In this document: piece after piece, positions 20,855 to 33,792 of the stretch
Position numbering within the stretch: the stretch's first letter is position 1
How the letters are laid out: each line of letters begins with the position of its first letter
NCBI GenBank assembly: GCA_037349315.1
Contig: JBAIAC010000033.1
Coordinates: 21,656,001 to 21,720,000, forward strand
Direction: 5' to 3'
Length of the DNA: 64,000 bases
Source: Chelydra serpentina
Taxonomy: Eukaryota > Chordata > Testudines > Chelydridae
The notes under the pieces: generated by a model
The model's database searches: none
What the model was told of the DNA's origin: nothing
The model's input: the letters and a program-made list of their open reading frames with translations, nothing else
Program-made: the position numbers and the translations under genes

Positions 20855-21619
20855 CAGGAACGGCGAGTTGTGTGGGCCCGTGGTGCCTGGGCTCCAGCAA
20901 ATTCAAGGCCCAGGCAGCCCGGCTCCACCGATGTTCAGGACAGGGTCTCTCCCCTGGCCCTGCCTGCAGCCCCTGCGCATCCCTGCTTGTCCTGGGCAGC
21001 GGGCAGCTGCCCCCTGCAGCTCCGCACTGCACTCCTTCACCAGCTGCTGCCGGCTACAAGGGAACGGCGCCAGGGCAGGCTAAGGCAGCTGCTGCACCTG
21101 TGGAAGGTGGAGGGGGCAGGCTTATTCTGGCTGGACCTCCTGAGCAGCAGCCTTGGGGGGCTTGGGTGAGTGTTGTGCCCGGGGGGGCCAGGGAGGGCCC
21201 TTCTCCCCTGGAGCTCCCTGCTGCTGGTGGGGAGAGAGCTGGAGGAATCCTCCTCTCTGGCCCCTTGGCCCAGCCCCAGGGCAGCCTGCCTGTTGTACCC
21301 CAAACTCCTCATCCCTGGCCCAGCCCCATGCCCCACACCCCCTCCTGGACCCCAATCCTCTGGCCCAGCCTAGAGCTCACACCCAGCACCCAAACCCTCT
21401 CCTGCACCCAGCACCCCAAACTCCCTCCCAGAGCCCACACCCCCTCCTGCACCCCACCCCCCTGCCCCAGCCCAAAGCCTGCACCCAAACTCCGTCACAG
21501 AGCCTGCACCCCAACCCCCCCCCCAAACTCCCTCCCAGAGCCTTAGGCGGGAAGCAGGAGGGCGGGACTTGGACCTGTTCTGGGCACCACCAACAAATTA
21601 TACAAGCCTGCTGCCACTG
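20855..21619. mobile_element. Non-autonomous hAT element inserted in CR1
   Basis: The 8-mer tcctggtt occurs exactly at 20847-20854 and 21620-21627, and removing the 765-bp insert rejoins CR1 (cttcctggttaggtgg). The ends begin CAGGAACGGCG and, inverted, CAGTGGCAGCAGG, which fit hAT termini. The interior is C-rich with repeats of ccctcccagagcc. No transposase is seen. Confidence 0.9.
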
Positions 21620-24244
21620 TCCTGGTTAGGTGGTCTGTAGTAGACCCCTACCTTGACATCACCCTTGTTTCTTACTCCATTTATCCTTACCCAGAGACTT
21701 TCAACAAGTCTGTCTCCTATTTCCATCTCAATCTCAGTCCAAGTGGATACATTTTTATTATATAAGGCAACACTTCCTCCCTTTTTTCCCTGCTGGTCCT
21801 TCCTGAGCAAGCTGTATCCTTCTATACCAATATTCTAGTCATGTGTATTATCCCACCAGGTCTCTGTGATGCCAACTATGTCATAGTTGTGTTTATTTAC
21901 TAGCATTTCGAGTTCTTCCTGCTTATTCCCAGAGATATACCAGAGATATATGCTAGCCACGTATATCATAACTCATATATCAGAGTGGAATTTAGCAAGA
22001 TTTGTAAATGGAAAGAACCAGAGAGTCAAAAGATATCAGAATTGATGTTATATGCTTGAACTGGCACAGTGACTGCATTAGGCCCAAACACAACATCAAA
22101 AACCACAAGCATACTAATATAGGGAAGCCAGCGTCAACACATCTAGCAAAAGCATATCAGTAACAGATTACTCAGGTTTCACCCATTCTTGGGAAAGAAA
22201 CAACTTATTCAGACCTTATTTATCATGAGGAAAACAAAATCAAAAGTCAAAACACATGTTGTGTCTTACTATCATAGCTCCATAAACTTCGCCAACATGT
22301 GCAGACATCAGACTGAAAACTTTGCTTGCCATATGTTTCTCACAGCAAATATAACTTCTGTATGTATCTGTGTTATTAAGTCATGTGCAATATTTTCTTG
22401 CTGAAGTCTGAAGAACATGGTTTGATCTCACTTGTGGTCTGGCCAAAGGACACTGCTGATTTATAAATGGAAGGAGAGGGAAAGCCACTTGCAACCCAGA
22501 ACTGAGGCTTACAGATTTCCTGTTTAGTCTTTTAAGCAAATCTGGGACCAGAGCAAAAATTCTGCTGATTGATAACAGTAGATAAACCATTTGTCAAAAG
22601 TGATACACATTGTAGCACAGCTCCCAAACTCTTCCTTTCCCTACCCAAGAACGAGAACACATGTACTAGCTTGCTCAGCATTTAAGCAGTAGTTTGCAGT
22701 TGCCAATATGCAAAGGCATTTCCCCTAAATGATTTAGTGCACTGCAGAGTGAACTCAAATCATTGTCCAAGTAAAAGAAATTACATTGATTTAGTCTAGT
22801 GCCCATACCTGTTAATTACTCAGGAAGAAACTGAGGGAGACAAGTTGTGTTTTAAAGGAAGTTTGGGGGGGAGGGGCAGAAAGGGGTGTCATTTTCCCTC
22901 TTTTTAATACAAGTGACACTATTTCAAGAATTGTATTGGCTAAATTTAAAACACCTGTAATTACTAATTAAAACGTATGGTTTGTGTTCTGTTATGGACA
23001 AAGAGCCACCCCTCCCCTCCCCAAAGTAGAAAACTAAAGATGGCAAGCCAAAGCATTTTATCCCCTGGGAATCTCCCTTGTGAGAGCTCATACACTGCTA
23101 CTAAGTAGGAGAGTTTTTTATTTCTGTCCTGTTGGAATGTATGTGTTTTTGTAAATGTAAATTTCAGAATAGTGTCTCCTGCATTAAAAAAAAAAAAAAA
23201 AAACGAAGGAAGGAAAAAAACATCTAAGAGGGCCTAGCCATTAGCATGGGAGAAGAGACATCTTTCTCAGAACCATGTCATTTTAAAAGCTATGTAATGC
23301 CCTCAGTTTGAATTACACTGCAGCTTCAGTTCACTGAGACTCCAACTATGGGTTATGACCTTCTGGGGTCACTGATTCTGTGACGCTACTTAACATTCAC
23401 AAGAGTAGCACTTTAGGAGCCTTGAGTTTACAAAGATTTCAGTTATCCTCTAAGACCTTTCTAAAACCAGCAGTTATCTGAGAAACTGAAGACAGGACTT
23501 ACATGTCAAGTGATGAAAGGTTCAGCTTCTATGCTGCAGCAAAACAGTTCCCCACCCCATACAGACATAGCCCAAGTAATTCTCCTTCCCCAGATCTGAG
23601 CTGCAGGAAGTTTCTCTACAGGTTGCTAACCAGGCCCAGCTGAGGAAGCTAGAGGTCAGGCCACATCCTCCTTCCTCGTCCAGCCTGTCTAGCTCACTGA
23701 CACAGAAAAACCTGGCCCACTCAACCCCCCGCTGCTTCAGTGGCTAGTCTGTAGGCTCTTATTTAAATGAGAACACAGGGTGCTCAGAAGGGTTCACTTG
23801 GTTGCCACATATCCCCAGTCTTTCCCTGCTGACTTTCCTTGGCCTCACAGAGCTCAAAGAGCCTGATGCAACCCCCTTGGAAATCAGTGAGAGTGCTTCA
23901 CTGATTTCAGCTGGCTTTAGATCAGGCCCAGGATGGCAGGAGACCTGTCCCTTCCCCTTATCCAGCCCAGCCCTCTTTTCCTTTCTCAGAGTGTTTTGTT
24001 GGTTGCAGAACAATACAAACACTGAGACACCCTCCAAGCAGCATTTGTAATAGGTCTGCAGCCAAAATGTGGGTGAAAATACTTTTTCTGTAGGTGAGAC
24101 GCTTTATTTGTGACTGACACCTACAAACTGCAAGGGAGTTGTCAGCCAGGACAGTGCCATCCCTGGCATTTAGCAGCTTAGAAGTTGCTGTGAGATTCAA
24201 TGACCAGCAGATTAATAAAGGCTGAGATATGGCCCTCTTGGTAA

Positions 24245-24363
24245 TAGGGTGACCAGATGTCCCAATGTTATAGGGACAGTCCTGACATTTGGGGCTTTTT
24301 CTTATATAAGTGCCTATTACCCCAACCCTGTCCCGATTTTTCACTTTCTATCTGGGCACCCTA
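24245..24363 (+). mobile_element. MITE with TAGGGTGACCAGA ends, copy 1
   Basis: The left end tagggtgaccagatgtccc and the decayed right end tctgggcaccctaat are inverted. The core reads tatagggacagtcctgacat and cttatataag. It is the same family as 37751-37875 and 56788-56918. Confidence 0.85.
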
Positions 24364-25254
24364 ATGGTCTAGCATGGGCTTCAGCTGAGCTCTAAAGGCA
24401 TCTCCCTGTTAAACCCCTCCATTCCCCATTCTAAAGGTTTGATATAAGAAGGTTCCTAGGAATGGCTTATTCCCTGATGGCATATGATTATAGAAATCCT
24501 ACATAGCAAGGCAGATCTTGCTCTCAGTTATAGGAGTGCCAGCCCATTGGCAAGACACGCTCATCTCCTGGATGTCCCTAATGCACTGCGTACAAGGGGA
24601 GAGCTAAATTTTCATCCGATCTATTGAAAATACATCCTACACCCAAAAAGGACATGTTATGAGCCTCTACGAGGACATTACATGTTCATGAGGGGAAATC
24701 CTTTGTTTGCATGAGTGTACCCCATAAAAAATGGGACATGGCACAGTGGCACTCTTAAATTTACACAATCGTTCCTCCTCTCTGCTACTTCTCACTTGTC
24801 CAAATCCCCTCCCCATCTATAGGATTTTTCCCCATCCAGTCACTCACCCCTCCGCAGAACCTTCACCTTGTGTGGCATAGATTTGCTAGCACTGTATGAA
24901 AACCCTTAGCCATAAATGGAAATCTGGCCCAAGCGGCCCTAGATTTTCTTGCCAGATTGGTACTAATGCGGTTGTCAATGCAGTATTTTACACCACGCCT
25001 CCCCCGCCCGTTTCTAGTTAGAAAGCATGGGTGAACTCTGGATCCCAATGGAGTGAAATCTCCCTTCCTGCAAACTGGGCTTCTGCAAAACAGATACAGT
25101 AATCTGGACTGTCACATTCCTTGCCATTTGAGCACTAATCAGGCTCCCAATTGAAATCAATGGGATTCTGCCCATTGCCTGTAATGACAGCTAGATCGGG
25201 CTTTTGGTGACTAACAGGCAGAGCGATTTCTTTTTTTTTTTAAAGGAGAATTCC

Positions 25255-25830
25255 ATTATCTGAATTGATAGCAGGAATAGAAAAGGCCCAGAGCAGAGCA
25301 ATGCAAATGATGAGAGGCATGAGACAGCTTCCAGACGAGGAGAGAGTATAAAGGCTGGGAGGAAGATGAGTGACACAGTGGAAGCACATAGAATAATAAG
25401 GAGAGCCGATCTGTCAGGTGTGCCCGTTGATCCTCTCTGCTAATACAAGAAACAGAGGAGCCACCATGAAATTGAAAGACCACAAACCTAAGACTGATAG
25501 AAATAATTCATTTTACATGATGCATAATTAGTCAGTGAAACTCAGTCCATGGAGGAGAAATGAGGCCAAAGATAGGATCCAAATTCTATTTTTGTGAATA
25601 ATAAAAATAGCCAAAGTTTCATTAGCTTGGATAAAAATGTAGAAGGATTATAAACCCTTATGTGTCAAGCACTCACTGCCTGAGATGAAGAGGAATATTC
25701 TCCCCTAGATGTGAGTGCATAGCTGTTCATTACAGAGACCATACACTGTGAAGCATTGGGTACTAGCACTGTCTGAGACAGGATGCTGGATTAGTGGGCC
25801 CATTGGGCCAACCTAGCATGGCAATTTGTA
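25255..25830 (+). repeat. Ancient L3/CR1-type LINE fragment
   Basis: Phrases such as gagcagagcaatgcaaatga, gaggagccaccatgaaattg, gtcagtgaaactcagtccat and the tail ggattagtgggcccattggg follow the order of the 3' part of L3-like LINEs. Coding capacity is lost. Confidence 0.6.
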
Positions 25831-27397
25831 GGATATCCTTTCCACCTCCAATGTTCTTCTCTGGACCCCTATTACTTTGGGGTGGCCATAAGTCCCTAGA
25901 CAGACAGGCCCACATTAGACAGCAAAGAGCCTTCTGCTCCTTACGTCTGCTGCTGGTGTTTTCAGCACCTTGCCCCTGGCCTTTGCTGGCTCTCTGAGCT
26001 GCCTGGCCCAGCGCAGTTCTTAGTGTGAAGTAGGGAGTGGGGGTCCCAGGAACAATGGGAGGTTGACCCATGTTCCCAGCAGTGGTGAGCTGCCATGGGT
26101 GGGAGCGAGGAGTGTGGAGGAGACAGACTGAGTTGCTAGGCTGTTAAAAAAATGCAATATATGGAGTGCCCCTGAGCTTCGCTTGCTGGATAACAGATAC
26201 TTAGGGAAATACCAAGAGACTCTCTGCTAACATGGATTTGCATTTGATTTCTTTGATTACTCTGCTTCCTGACTAGTGCTTTCTAGAGCAGCTCTCCCCT
26301 GTCAGCTGGGGTGGTTAAATATACTGAAACCACTAGTTCCTTTTCTGTTTTAATGCACATTGTCTAGGTAACTTCCTTGCAGAAAATGGTGTATTAGAAC
26401 AAGCACATAGACTGTATGCATCTTGCGCCCTTCTGCTTTGCTAGCCAAAGGCAACATTCTCTGCTTTGGGACCTCTGGATAATGCCTACTGACATCAGCA
26501 GAGAGCAGGGTTTGGCCCACAGTCTAATACTGCTTTACGTTCCAGGGTGCCTTTCCCCCACTGTCCCCTCAAAATCAAGCTGATGTTTATCTTCCCCAGT
26601 TTCTCCTGCTGCCAAACCATCAATTTGGGCAGATGATAGTTAATCTAAATGAGATGTTGTTTGATACAGCAGATAACAGGTGGAGACAAAAGACAGTAAC
26701 TATCCTGAGTGCTTCTCTATTGCTTCTATCTATAAATGTTTGTTTATGCAAAAAATATGCTTCAGTGGAGTGAGCTCTCCTCTGGATCTAACCTTAGCTA
26801 TACATTTAACCTCTACTCCAACAACTCCCGGCTCAGTAGCCCTTACGGGCCCGATTTTGCAGAACTCCTACAGAAGTCAACAGGAGTTTTACCAAAGTCA
26901 GGTGTGCAGGATCGGGCCAAAACATATTTTAGTGAGACTTAATTAGCTCCTTAGTTTTCCTATTTTCTAACATTTTTATACAAACTAAGGGTCAGATCCC
27001 GCACACATTGGTGTCAACAGCAGTATGACCATTGATTCCTATGGATGTGAGGCAAAATCTATTGGCTTGATACTGCACTGGGATCTATTAGCGCAGACCT
27101 GTGTGTCCATGAGCACTTCACTGGCACTTTGCATGGGCCCACTTCAGCGGCCCCATCTGTATGAATAGGGCCTAAGACATATGGGAGACTGGAAGAGAAT
27201 ACTGAATTTGTTCACAAAATACAGCTGCTACTATCACATGGGAGGTACCATTTATTTGTATTATATCAAGGCAAGAATGACTTCAGATCAGAGAGTATTT
27301 TTATATTGCAGTCCTAAATGATGGAGAATTGGGATTCAGGCATAAAGTGGGTTGCTCAAAATATGTTATTGGTAATGTGTGCATGTGAATATAGTAA

Positions 27398-27667
<270 letters not shown>

Positions 27668-27840
27668 AAAGATTGCTTCCACCTCTTCTTTTCTGCTGTG
27701 TATATAAATGGTTTTTGAGGTAACTGGACTCTCTTATGGAATCCAAGTGATGTGGTTTATCAAAAATGTGTAAGATTGCCCAGTCCGCTTTGTGTATCAT
27801 TACTGTAAAGAGAGAAAATAAAGGCAACTGCCTTCAGTTA
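27668..27840 (+). terminator. TM6SF1: TM6SF1 3' UTR and polyadenylation signal
   Basis: AATAAA lies at 27817-27822, 150 bases after the stop codon, followed by a T-rich stretch (gtttgcttttactttg). The predicted 3' UTR is therefore only about 170 bases long. A longer alternative end is not excluded. Confidence 0.75.
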
Positions 27841-27980
27841 ACATTTCTCCACAGTTTGCTTTTACTTTGTCATAGAGATAATTTCTAAAGCTATTCTTGA
27901 GTAAGTAAGCAGTTTGAGTTTTTTAATTAATATCACATGGAATTAAGTAATAATTATTTCAATGTTCTGCCTGCAGAGAC

Positions 27981-28801
27981 TACTCCTGGGGGAATTCTGC
28001 GCAATGCAGAATTTTGCAGAAATTAATGTTGTGCATGCAGAATTTCCTTTCTTCCCCACAGAAATGGGCTGCCAAGCTGCTAGCCGTCACTAAGGTCTGC
28101 TGGACCCGGCAGAGCCCAGCTCACAAATAGAAGACAAGGCTGTGGGGAGGGGAAGTGAACTGGAGGGTTCCCAGCAGCTGCAGTTCCCAGCATGCTCTGA
28201 AGTAAAGGGGCAGCGGCACACAGGAAACTCCGTGCAAGACTGGGACCCAGCATCAGACTGTTTCTCCCTCTGGATCCCTGGGCTCGGGGGTGGGGGTGGG
28301 GGGCAGATAGAGGGTGTGAGCGTCTGGGCCGGCATGGCTAGGCTCTAGAAGGGGAGGAGGTGTGTGTGTCTGGCCTGGGGAGGCATAACTCAGTGGTTTG
28401 AGCATTGGCCTGCTAAATCCAGGGTTGTGAGTTCAATCCTTGAGGGGGCCATTTGGGGATCTGAGGCAAATATTGGGGATTGGTCCTGCTTTGAGCAGGG
28501 GGTTGGACTAGATGACCTACTAAGGTCCCTTCCAACCCTGATATTCTATGATTCTATGAAGGGGGTGTGAATGTTCCCCCCCACCCCCAGTTGGGCTCTG
28601 GGGGAAGGGGGCAGAGTAACAGGAACTGGGTTGTCATAGGAGTGTCTCTAATTCTCTACTCCTGTTACAGACATACTGGCTGACAGGTATTTTGAAATAA
28701 ATTACCAAAATAATTGAAACTGGCATGATTATATAGTATTATTTTGACAAATAAAATTTGCAGAATTTTTAATTTGTTGGCACAGAATTCCCCCAGGAGT
28801 A
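27981..28801. mobile_element. Non-autonomous hAT-like element with nested SINE
   Basis: The ends tactcctgggggaattctg and cagaattcccccaggagta are exact inverted repeats. The flanking 8-mers gcagagac and acagactg agree only partly, so the duplication is weak. The SINE at 28380-28559 sits inside. No transposase is seen. Confidence 0.85.
28380..28559 (+). mobile_element. Turtle tRNA-related SINE with CR1-like tail, copy 1
   Basis: The head shows pol III promoter boxes: an A-box region in aactcagtggtttgagcatt and a B-box in gtgagttcaatcc. The tail, from ggtcctgctttgagcagggg to ttctatgattctatg, is shared with CR1 3' ends, which explains its mobilisation by CR1. SINEs of this design are known from cryptodiran turtles. 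Confidence 0.92.
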
Positions 28802-29734
28802 ACAGACTGGATCGTTTCAGCATTACCAACTCTCATAAAACTACGGTGGATTGTTTTGGTTAATATTTGGAAGTGTGAACAATTAACATGCATACCATGG
28901 TTACGTACATGTTTTATTGATCAAAAAGTATTTCTTGCAGGTCAGCCCTGTTAAAAATCCTGAGAAATCTTTTAAAGAAGACGCTTTACATGTGAAAGGC
29001 AAATCATGTGGTTGTGGAAATGCTGTTTAAGCATTCAGTCCTGCTCAGTAATGAGCACTCCAGGTCTCATCCAGCAAAGCATGTATGCACATGCTTAATC
29101 ATTGAAATTGATAGGACTGTTCACATGCTTAACTTTAAGCACATGGTTAACTGCATTGGTGAAGGGGGGTCAGAGTGCTCAGCACTTTGGAGAATCCAGG
29201 CCTTAAACATTTCCAGGTGTTTTCAGAACGGAGTTTTTCCACTGAACTGCTCTACACAGCTGCTTTTGCTACTGATATTTTGCCATAAACAAGCAGCAGC
29301 TAATATAGAATTTAGTAAGGCCTTGGCTGGTAGGGCTTACGTTTCTATTTGCAGTTAGAAGTATTTTTATTACATCTGAATATCTTTATACTAAAAATAG
29401 TACATTTCTGTCTCATTTATGGATGAAAATAGAGGATAAACTTCACTGGAAACATTTCATGTTTGGGTATTTTAGAAGTTCTAAATGTGGAGGGTTCTTT
29501 TTTCTTTTGTATAGTCTAAATATAGTGTCGGCTCATCCATGTGCATGTTTCAACCAATTGGGGAGGGAGGGGGACTTTCATACTTTAACTGGAGAATGTC
29601 AAACCCTGAGGGGAAGTTCACAGCAGTGGTCAGAAGGGGGCGTCTACGCTTTACAACTCTAGCCAAAAGGGCAGGATTCAAGACTCCCAGAGCATGGGTT
29701 GGTTGCAGTGTTGTTGTACCTGTGTTGGTCCCAG

Positions 29735-29850
29735 GGTATGAGAGAGACAAGATGGGTGAGAAGCTCTGTGGAGCTTCAAAGTTTGTCTCTTTCACCAACA
29801 GAAGTTGGTCCAATAAAAGATATTACCCAGCTACTTTGTCTCTACCGTAG
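29735..29850 (+). repeat. Foldback-family repeat fragment
   Basis: Contains gtctctttcaccaacagaag and ttggtccaataaaagatatt, matching the right arm of the repeat at 12462-12880. Only a partial copy is present. Confidence 0.7.
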
Positions 29851-30295
29851 CACGTCAGTCAATGTTTGAGCTCATAATATTTATTTCCTTCAGAACCCAA
29901 ACCTTCCTGGGTGTGGAGGCCTCCCTTATATATTTGAATTCAGGTCAGCTCCATCCCAGCACATTCTCCCCAAGAAAACAAAACAAGAGCTGTTCAGCCG
30001 TCGTAGGATATACTGTCTCACAAACAGGTATCACCCCCCCCGTGTTTCCTCTAGTGTCTTCAAAGAAACTTTGAATATGGTCAAGGTGAATTTAATAACC
30101 TCCTGTTATCCAGAAGAAAAAAAAAGCAATGTACAGAAAAAAAAAATCTCACCTGGACTTGTATCTATTATTGTCAACTCAGTGTTAACAGAATGTTTTG
30201 CTTTAATACTTGAGTTACATTAATACCTCACATTATTACACGTATGAAGCCAAATATGACGCTAACTTAGTTGCTTACAACCTCAAACCTTACTC

Positions 30296-31445
30296 CCAAT
30301 ACACATTCCAATAAATTTATTCTGTAAAAACAATACATTTTTTGTTTTTGTTTTTTTTTGTTTTTTGTTTTGTTTTTTACAGTAAACTTGTCAACTACAA
30401 ACCTTGAATACGCAAAAGATGTTCCAATGACAAGCATAACAAGGATTGATAAAACCAGACTAAATATGTTTTCACAATAAAAGCTGGCATAAAAATAAAT
30501 AAAATTCTCTATTATCACAATAGCAACAATAATGTACACAGAATAATGGTTTTGGAATGCTTACTTCCTAGTCTAGATCTATTTCCAAAATTAAAAACAA
30601 AAAAACAAAAACCAAAAATAGAAGAATGACAGGATCCTTTTTTTAAGCCTTTCAATACTGAAAATTCGATGTTTTGATTTGGTTTCATAGGGTTTCTGTA
30701 TCACAATAAGCTTAGAAATGGAAAGCATCCAAATGAATGAGCTCAAATTGTGTTGGCATTGGAAAAAATCCTTGTATTAATCTAAAGAAACACAAAAAGA
30801 CTTTCACTAACTCCACATATAGGTACTAAGCCAGATAGTGTACATTACATCGTGATTTTGAGAAATATTAACGAGTATAACTAGCTAGGTACTTCTAATA
30901 AGGAAAGATATTTTATTACAGTATTGACCTTTGCAATGATTTCAGCTGAAGAAGAATTTTTCTTTCATTTTGTAAATGGATCAAAAAACAAGAAATGATG
31001 GATACAGTGTAATTTAAAGTTATGTTTGTAGGTGGAATAGATTCTTGTGGTCTTGTATGTAGGGGACTAATTCCTAAGGTTTGCTTGTTTTACAAAAATG
31101 CAGATTTTGAACTATTTAATTTGGAGTTTTTGCCTTTTCTCTTTAGAAAAGGCTTCTACCACATGTACAACTCTGCAACGTCTCCATAAACCTCAGTCAC
31201 TGGAAAAGGGCAACTCCATGCAACCAAATAATATGAAAATCAAAAGATATCCCTTAGAAAAAGGGTAAAATGTCATTTCTGCAAACACAACAGATAGGAA
31301 TGTGAATAATGTGCATACAAACTGGGATGCTGTTGATGATACCAATGAATAGATGTGCTGACTCATATCAAATCCAAGAATATTAGACAACCAAACATGT
31401 AACCTTCTTGTGTTTTCCCTTCATGTGCAGCAGTCATTATGTTGG
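30296..31445 (-). terminator. HDGFL3: HDGFL3 3' UTR with candidate poly(A) signal
   Basis: Sequence after the stop codon is AT-rich and free of clear repeats down to about 30300. AATAAA on the - strand lies at 30316-30321. Others lie at 30912-30917 and 29880-29885, so the exact end is uncertain. Confidence 0.5.
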
Positions 31446-31451
31446 TTAAGT
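31446..31451 (-). CDS. HDGFL3: HDGFL3 exon 6, coding part (Thr-stop)
   Basis: On the - strand the acceptor tctctttcag is followed directly by act taa. Joined in phase 0 to exon 5 (ending Ser-Glu-Gly) this gives the known family C-terminus SEGT. Only six coding bases lie in this exon; the rest is 3' UTR. Confidence 0.88.
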   Translation of the reverse strand, partial: T

Positions 31452-32689
31452 CTGAAAGAGAAAAAAAATTGTGTTTAATGTAAGATTTAATGCATCAAGC
31501 TGCAGAGAATAAGATTCAAATGAATGCTTTATCTTTACATTTCAGAGCTACAGTTACACTAACTGCATGGTACATTGCAATGGCAAGATTATTTTTTTTA
31601 AGAAAAGTTTGTGTTGCATCATAAACACACACTATCACAAAATATTAAATAACCTGGCTTGAGCATTTACGGCTTTATTCAAATAAAAAGCTTTGTTCCA
31701 TTTATGTTGGTGAATTTTGTGTCCCCCCCCCCCCCCCCCCATAATTTAATTATGAAAAGTGCAGGATACACCAAACACAAGCAAGTTCTGAAGTTTTCTG
31801 TTTCATCAAACCTTTGGTATGCATCATGCAAAAGGTTAGATCACTGCTCTGTCCACAGGAGCTTCTGGGCCTTGCAAGAAGTCACTAGAAATGGCTGTGT
31901 GTTCTGCTCAAGCAAATGAACACTTGCCACAATGAAAGAAATATAAAAACTGAGGGTGTGTATGTTATTGCTGAAGATATAGCCTGGCTTGGAGCTCTCT
32001 GTGGGATGAAAAACATAGGAGGAAGAAACTCCCATATTACTATTGAGTCAAGGCCAGCTCTTGTGCCCATTACCATTAATAGGAGCACAGTCAATTCCTT
32101 TCTGTGTGGTCATGGCAAGTCTCTTGTCTTCATGTCTCAGTTTCTCCATGTAAAATGGAGTTAGTGATACCTACATACCTCACAGGGATCCATTAATTTT
32201 TGTCTCTCTCACGGGAGATGCTGTATGAGCACTGCGCACTCAGGTGGGGTTTCCCTTTGGGGACTGTTCTAGAAATCACTTGTAAAGAAAGGACTCGGAG
32301 CGTTGCCTGGCCTATCCACCCACCCACAAATTACGGAAGGAAAGAACCACACCACACAAAGTCAACATGAAGCAATCAACAATATATTTGTTTTTGTTCA
32401 TTCCGAAAAAATCAACATCAGGAAAAAGGGGGGGACAGCGGGTGAACCCAGGGAATAGCGAGCGCGGTTTTCATTTTACACAGGATCTGGAAGAGAATAG
32501 GAAAAAGAAAACATTTTAACACGGTAGCACTAGCAGCTCCCTTCCTGAGCTCTCGCCCTGTACAACCCCTTGCGGCAGTGTTATTCATCCATCACACCAT
32601 AGCTGTGGGTGAGCATGTCTCTGACCCAAACGGTTCAGCTGACTACTGCTGCCAGCTCAGGGAGCTCACTAGCACAATGGGCCCCCAGT

Positions 32690-32825
32690 CTGGTTGTGGC
32701 CTGTAGCTGCTCATGGCTCTCTGAGACAGGGACCTTTTTGTTCTGGGTTTATACAACAGCTAGCACGGTGAGGGCCAGGTCTGTAACCAGGGCTCCTAGG
32801 CACTCTGCAATAGCAATCAAATTAG
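32690..32825 (-). repeat. Diverged amniote interspersed repeat
   Basis: On the - strand it carries gagtgcctaggagccctggt and agaacaaaaaggtccctgtc, the same family as the better copy at 51313-51530. It is old and truncated. Confidence 0.6.
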
Positions 32826-33792
32826 TAGAGGTCTGTGCTTTTGTTCCTGGTTTCTGTCCCCTATCCATGGTAAGAGTTGTTACAAAATACGTCCCAAACC
32901 GCATGCGCAATGTCCTTCACAGCCCTTCCCCCTCCAGTTCCCAGGGCAGTGATGCTTTGCTCTCCAGAGCTCCCACACTAACTCTCTCGCTCGCTAAGGT
33001 TATACTTACAGGTGCGTCGGAGACTTTGCCTGGAGATGCTCTCACTGCCGTTGTGCTTCCTTCCGGAGGGAGGTGCAGACACCCATTAAAACAATTACAG
33101 ACCGATTAGTCAACCAAATCCCAGTTGCCTTTTACTACACATCCCTACTGACATGTCGTTCTCCCGCATTAACAAGAGAGGCAGGGGCTGCATTAGTCAG
33201 TCCCTACAATAAAAATGTTACATTGATATACAGCTATCCCACCGCAGTGTTACGGCTTTGCTCTTGCCAAGGGTAATGTACCCATGGGGTTGAACTGAGG
33301 GGGCAGTGGTGCCCACCACTAGTTGCTGGGACTCAGTCGCACGTTAACGCTGCAACTCTGCCTCATGGCCCAGAATTACAACTTGAGTGCTGGGCCATAG
33401 CTTAGCACAAGAGATAGGATAAAGACGAAGGGGTTGGATCATCCCCAACATGGCTGCTGCTGCACAGGTGACAGAAACCCAATCTGATACCGCCCCCCCG
33501 CCCCATCACGGGGCACGTCTTGCCTGCTCGCAAATGTAGCGGCGGGTTTGGCCCCCAAGCCAGCAGCTCCCCTGATGGTCCGTACTGCCCTCAGGAAACC
33601 TGCAGGGACCCTGTGCCTCTGCTCGGGCTCCTTGATCTACCCACTGCTCCTGCTGAAGCCATGCTGCCAGGCTCCCCCACTGGCTGCTGCCCCTGAATTC
33701 GCCTTCCAGAGCCGCTCCACTGCATGGATGGGGCAGAGGTTACATTAATGCTGACCCTAGCAGTGTTTACATACTTGCTAACGTCCTATGAG

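Larger units (their letters stand above)
17500..21935 (-). mobile_element. CR1 LINE, 5'-truncated, interrupted twice
   Basis: On the - strand the ORF2 order is recognisable in broken frames. Endonuclease remnants lie at 21628-21810 and 20543-20842 ([16 protein letters not shown]). Reverse-transcriptase remnants lie at 19083-20120 (NYRPVSLTS, QHGFVKNKSC, GVPQGLVLGPVLFNIF, FADNTKLGG). The C-terminal region is at 18790-19143 and 17582-17845, and the 3' UTR ends at 17500 with the ATTCTATG signature. The RT active site reads FADN rather than the usual FADD. Frames are broken by small indels and two insertions. The 5' end stops within the endonuclease region. Confidence 0.92.
27841..30295. other. 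Intergenic gap between the convergent genes
   Basis: About 2.4 kb separate the predicted 3' ends. The gap holds the hAT-like element at 27981-28801 with its nested SINE, and a foldback-family fragment at 29735-29850. I see no gene in it. Confidence 0.7.

Noticed and set aside
20794..21629. Open frames of 250 and 158 codons on the + strand
   Set aside because: They lie in the C-rich hAT insertion within CR1 and consist of Pro/Ser/His repeats.
23186..23203. A18 run as a processed pseudogene tail
   Set aside because: No upstream gene-like sequence or flanking duplication was found; treated as a simple repeat.
32609..33109. 166-codon + strand frame
   Set aside because: No recognisable domain; part overlaps an inverted interspersed repeat at 32690-32825 and no supporting splice sites were found.
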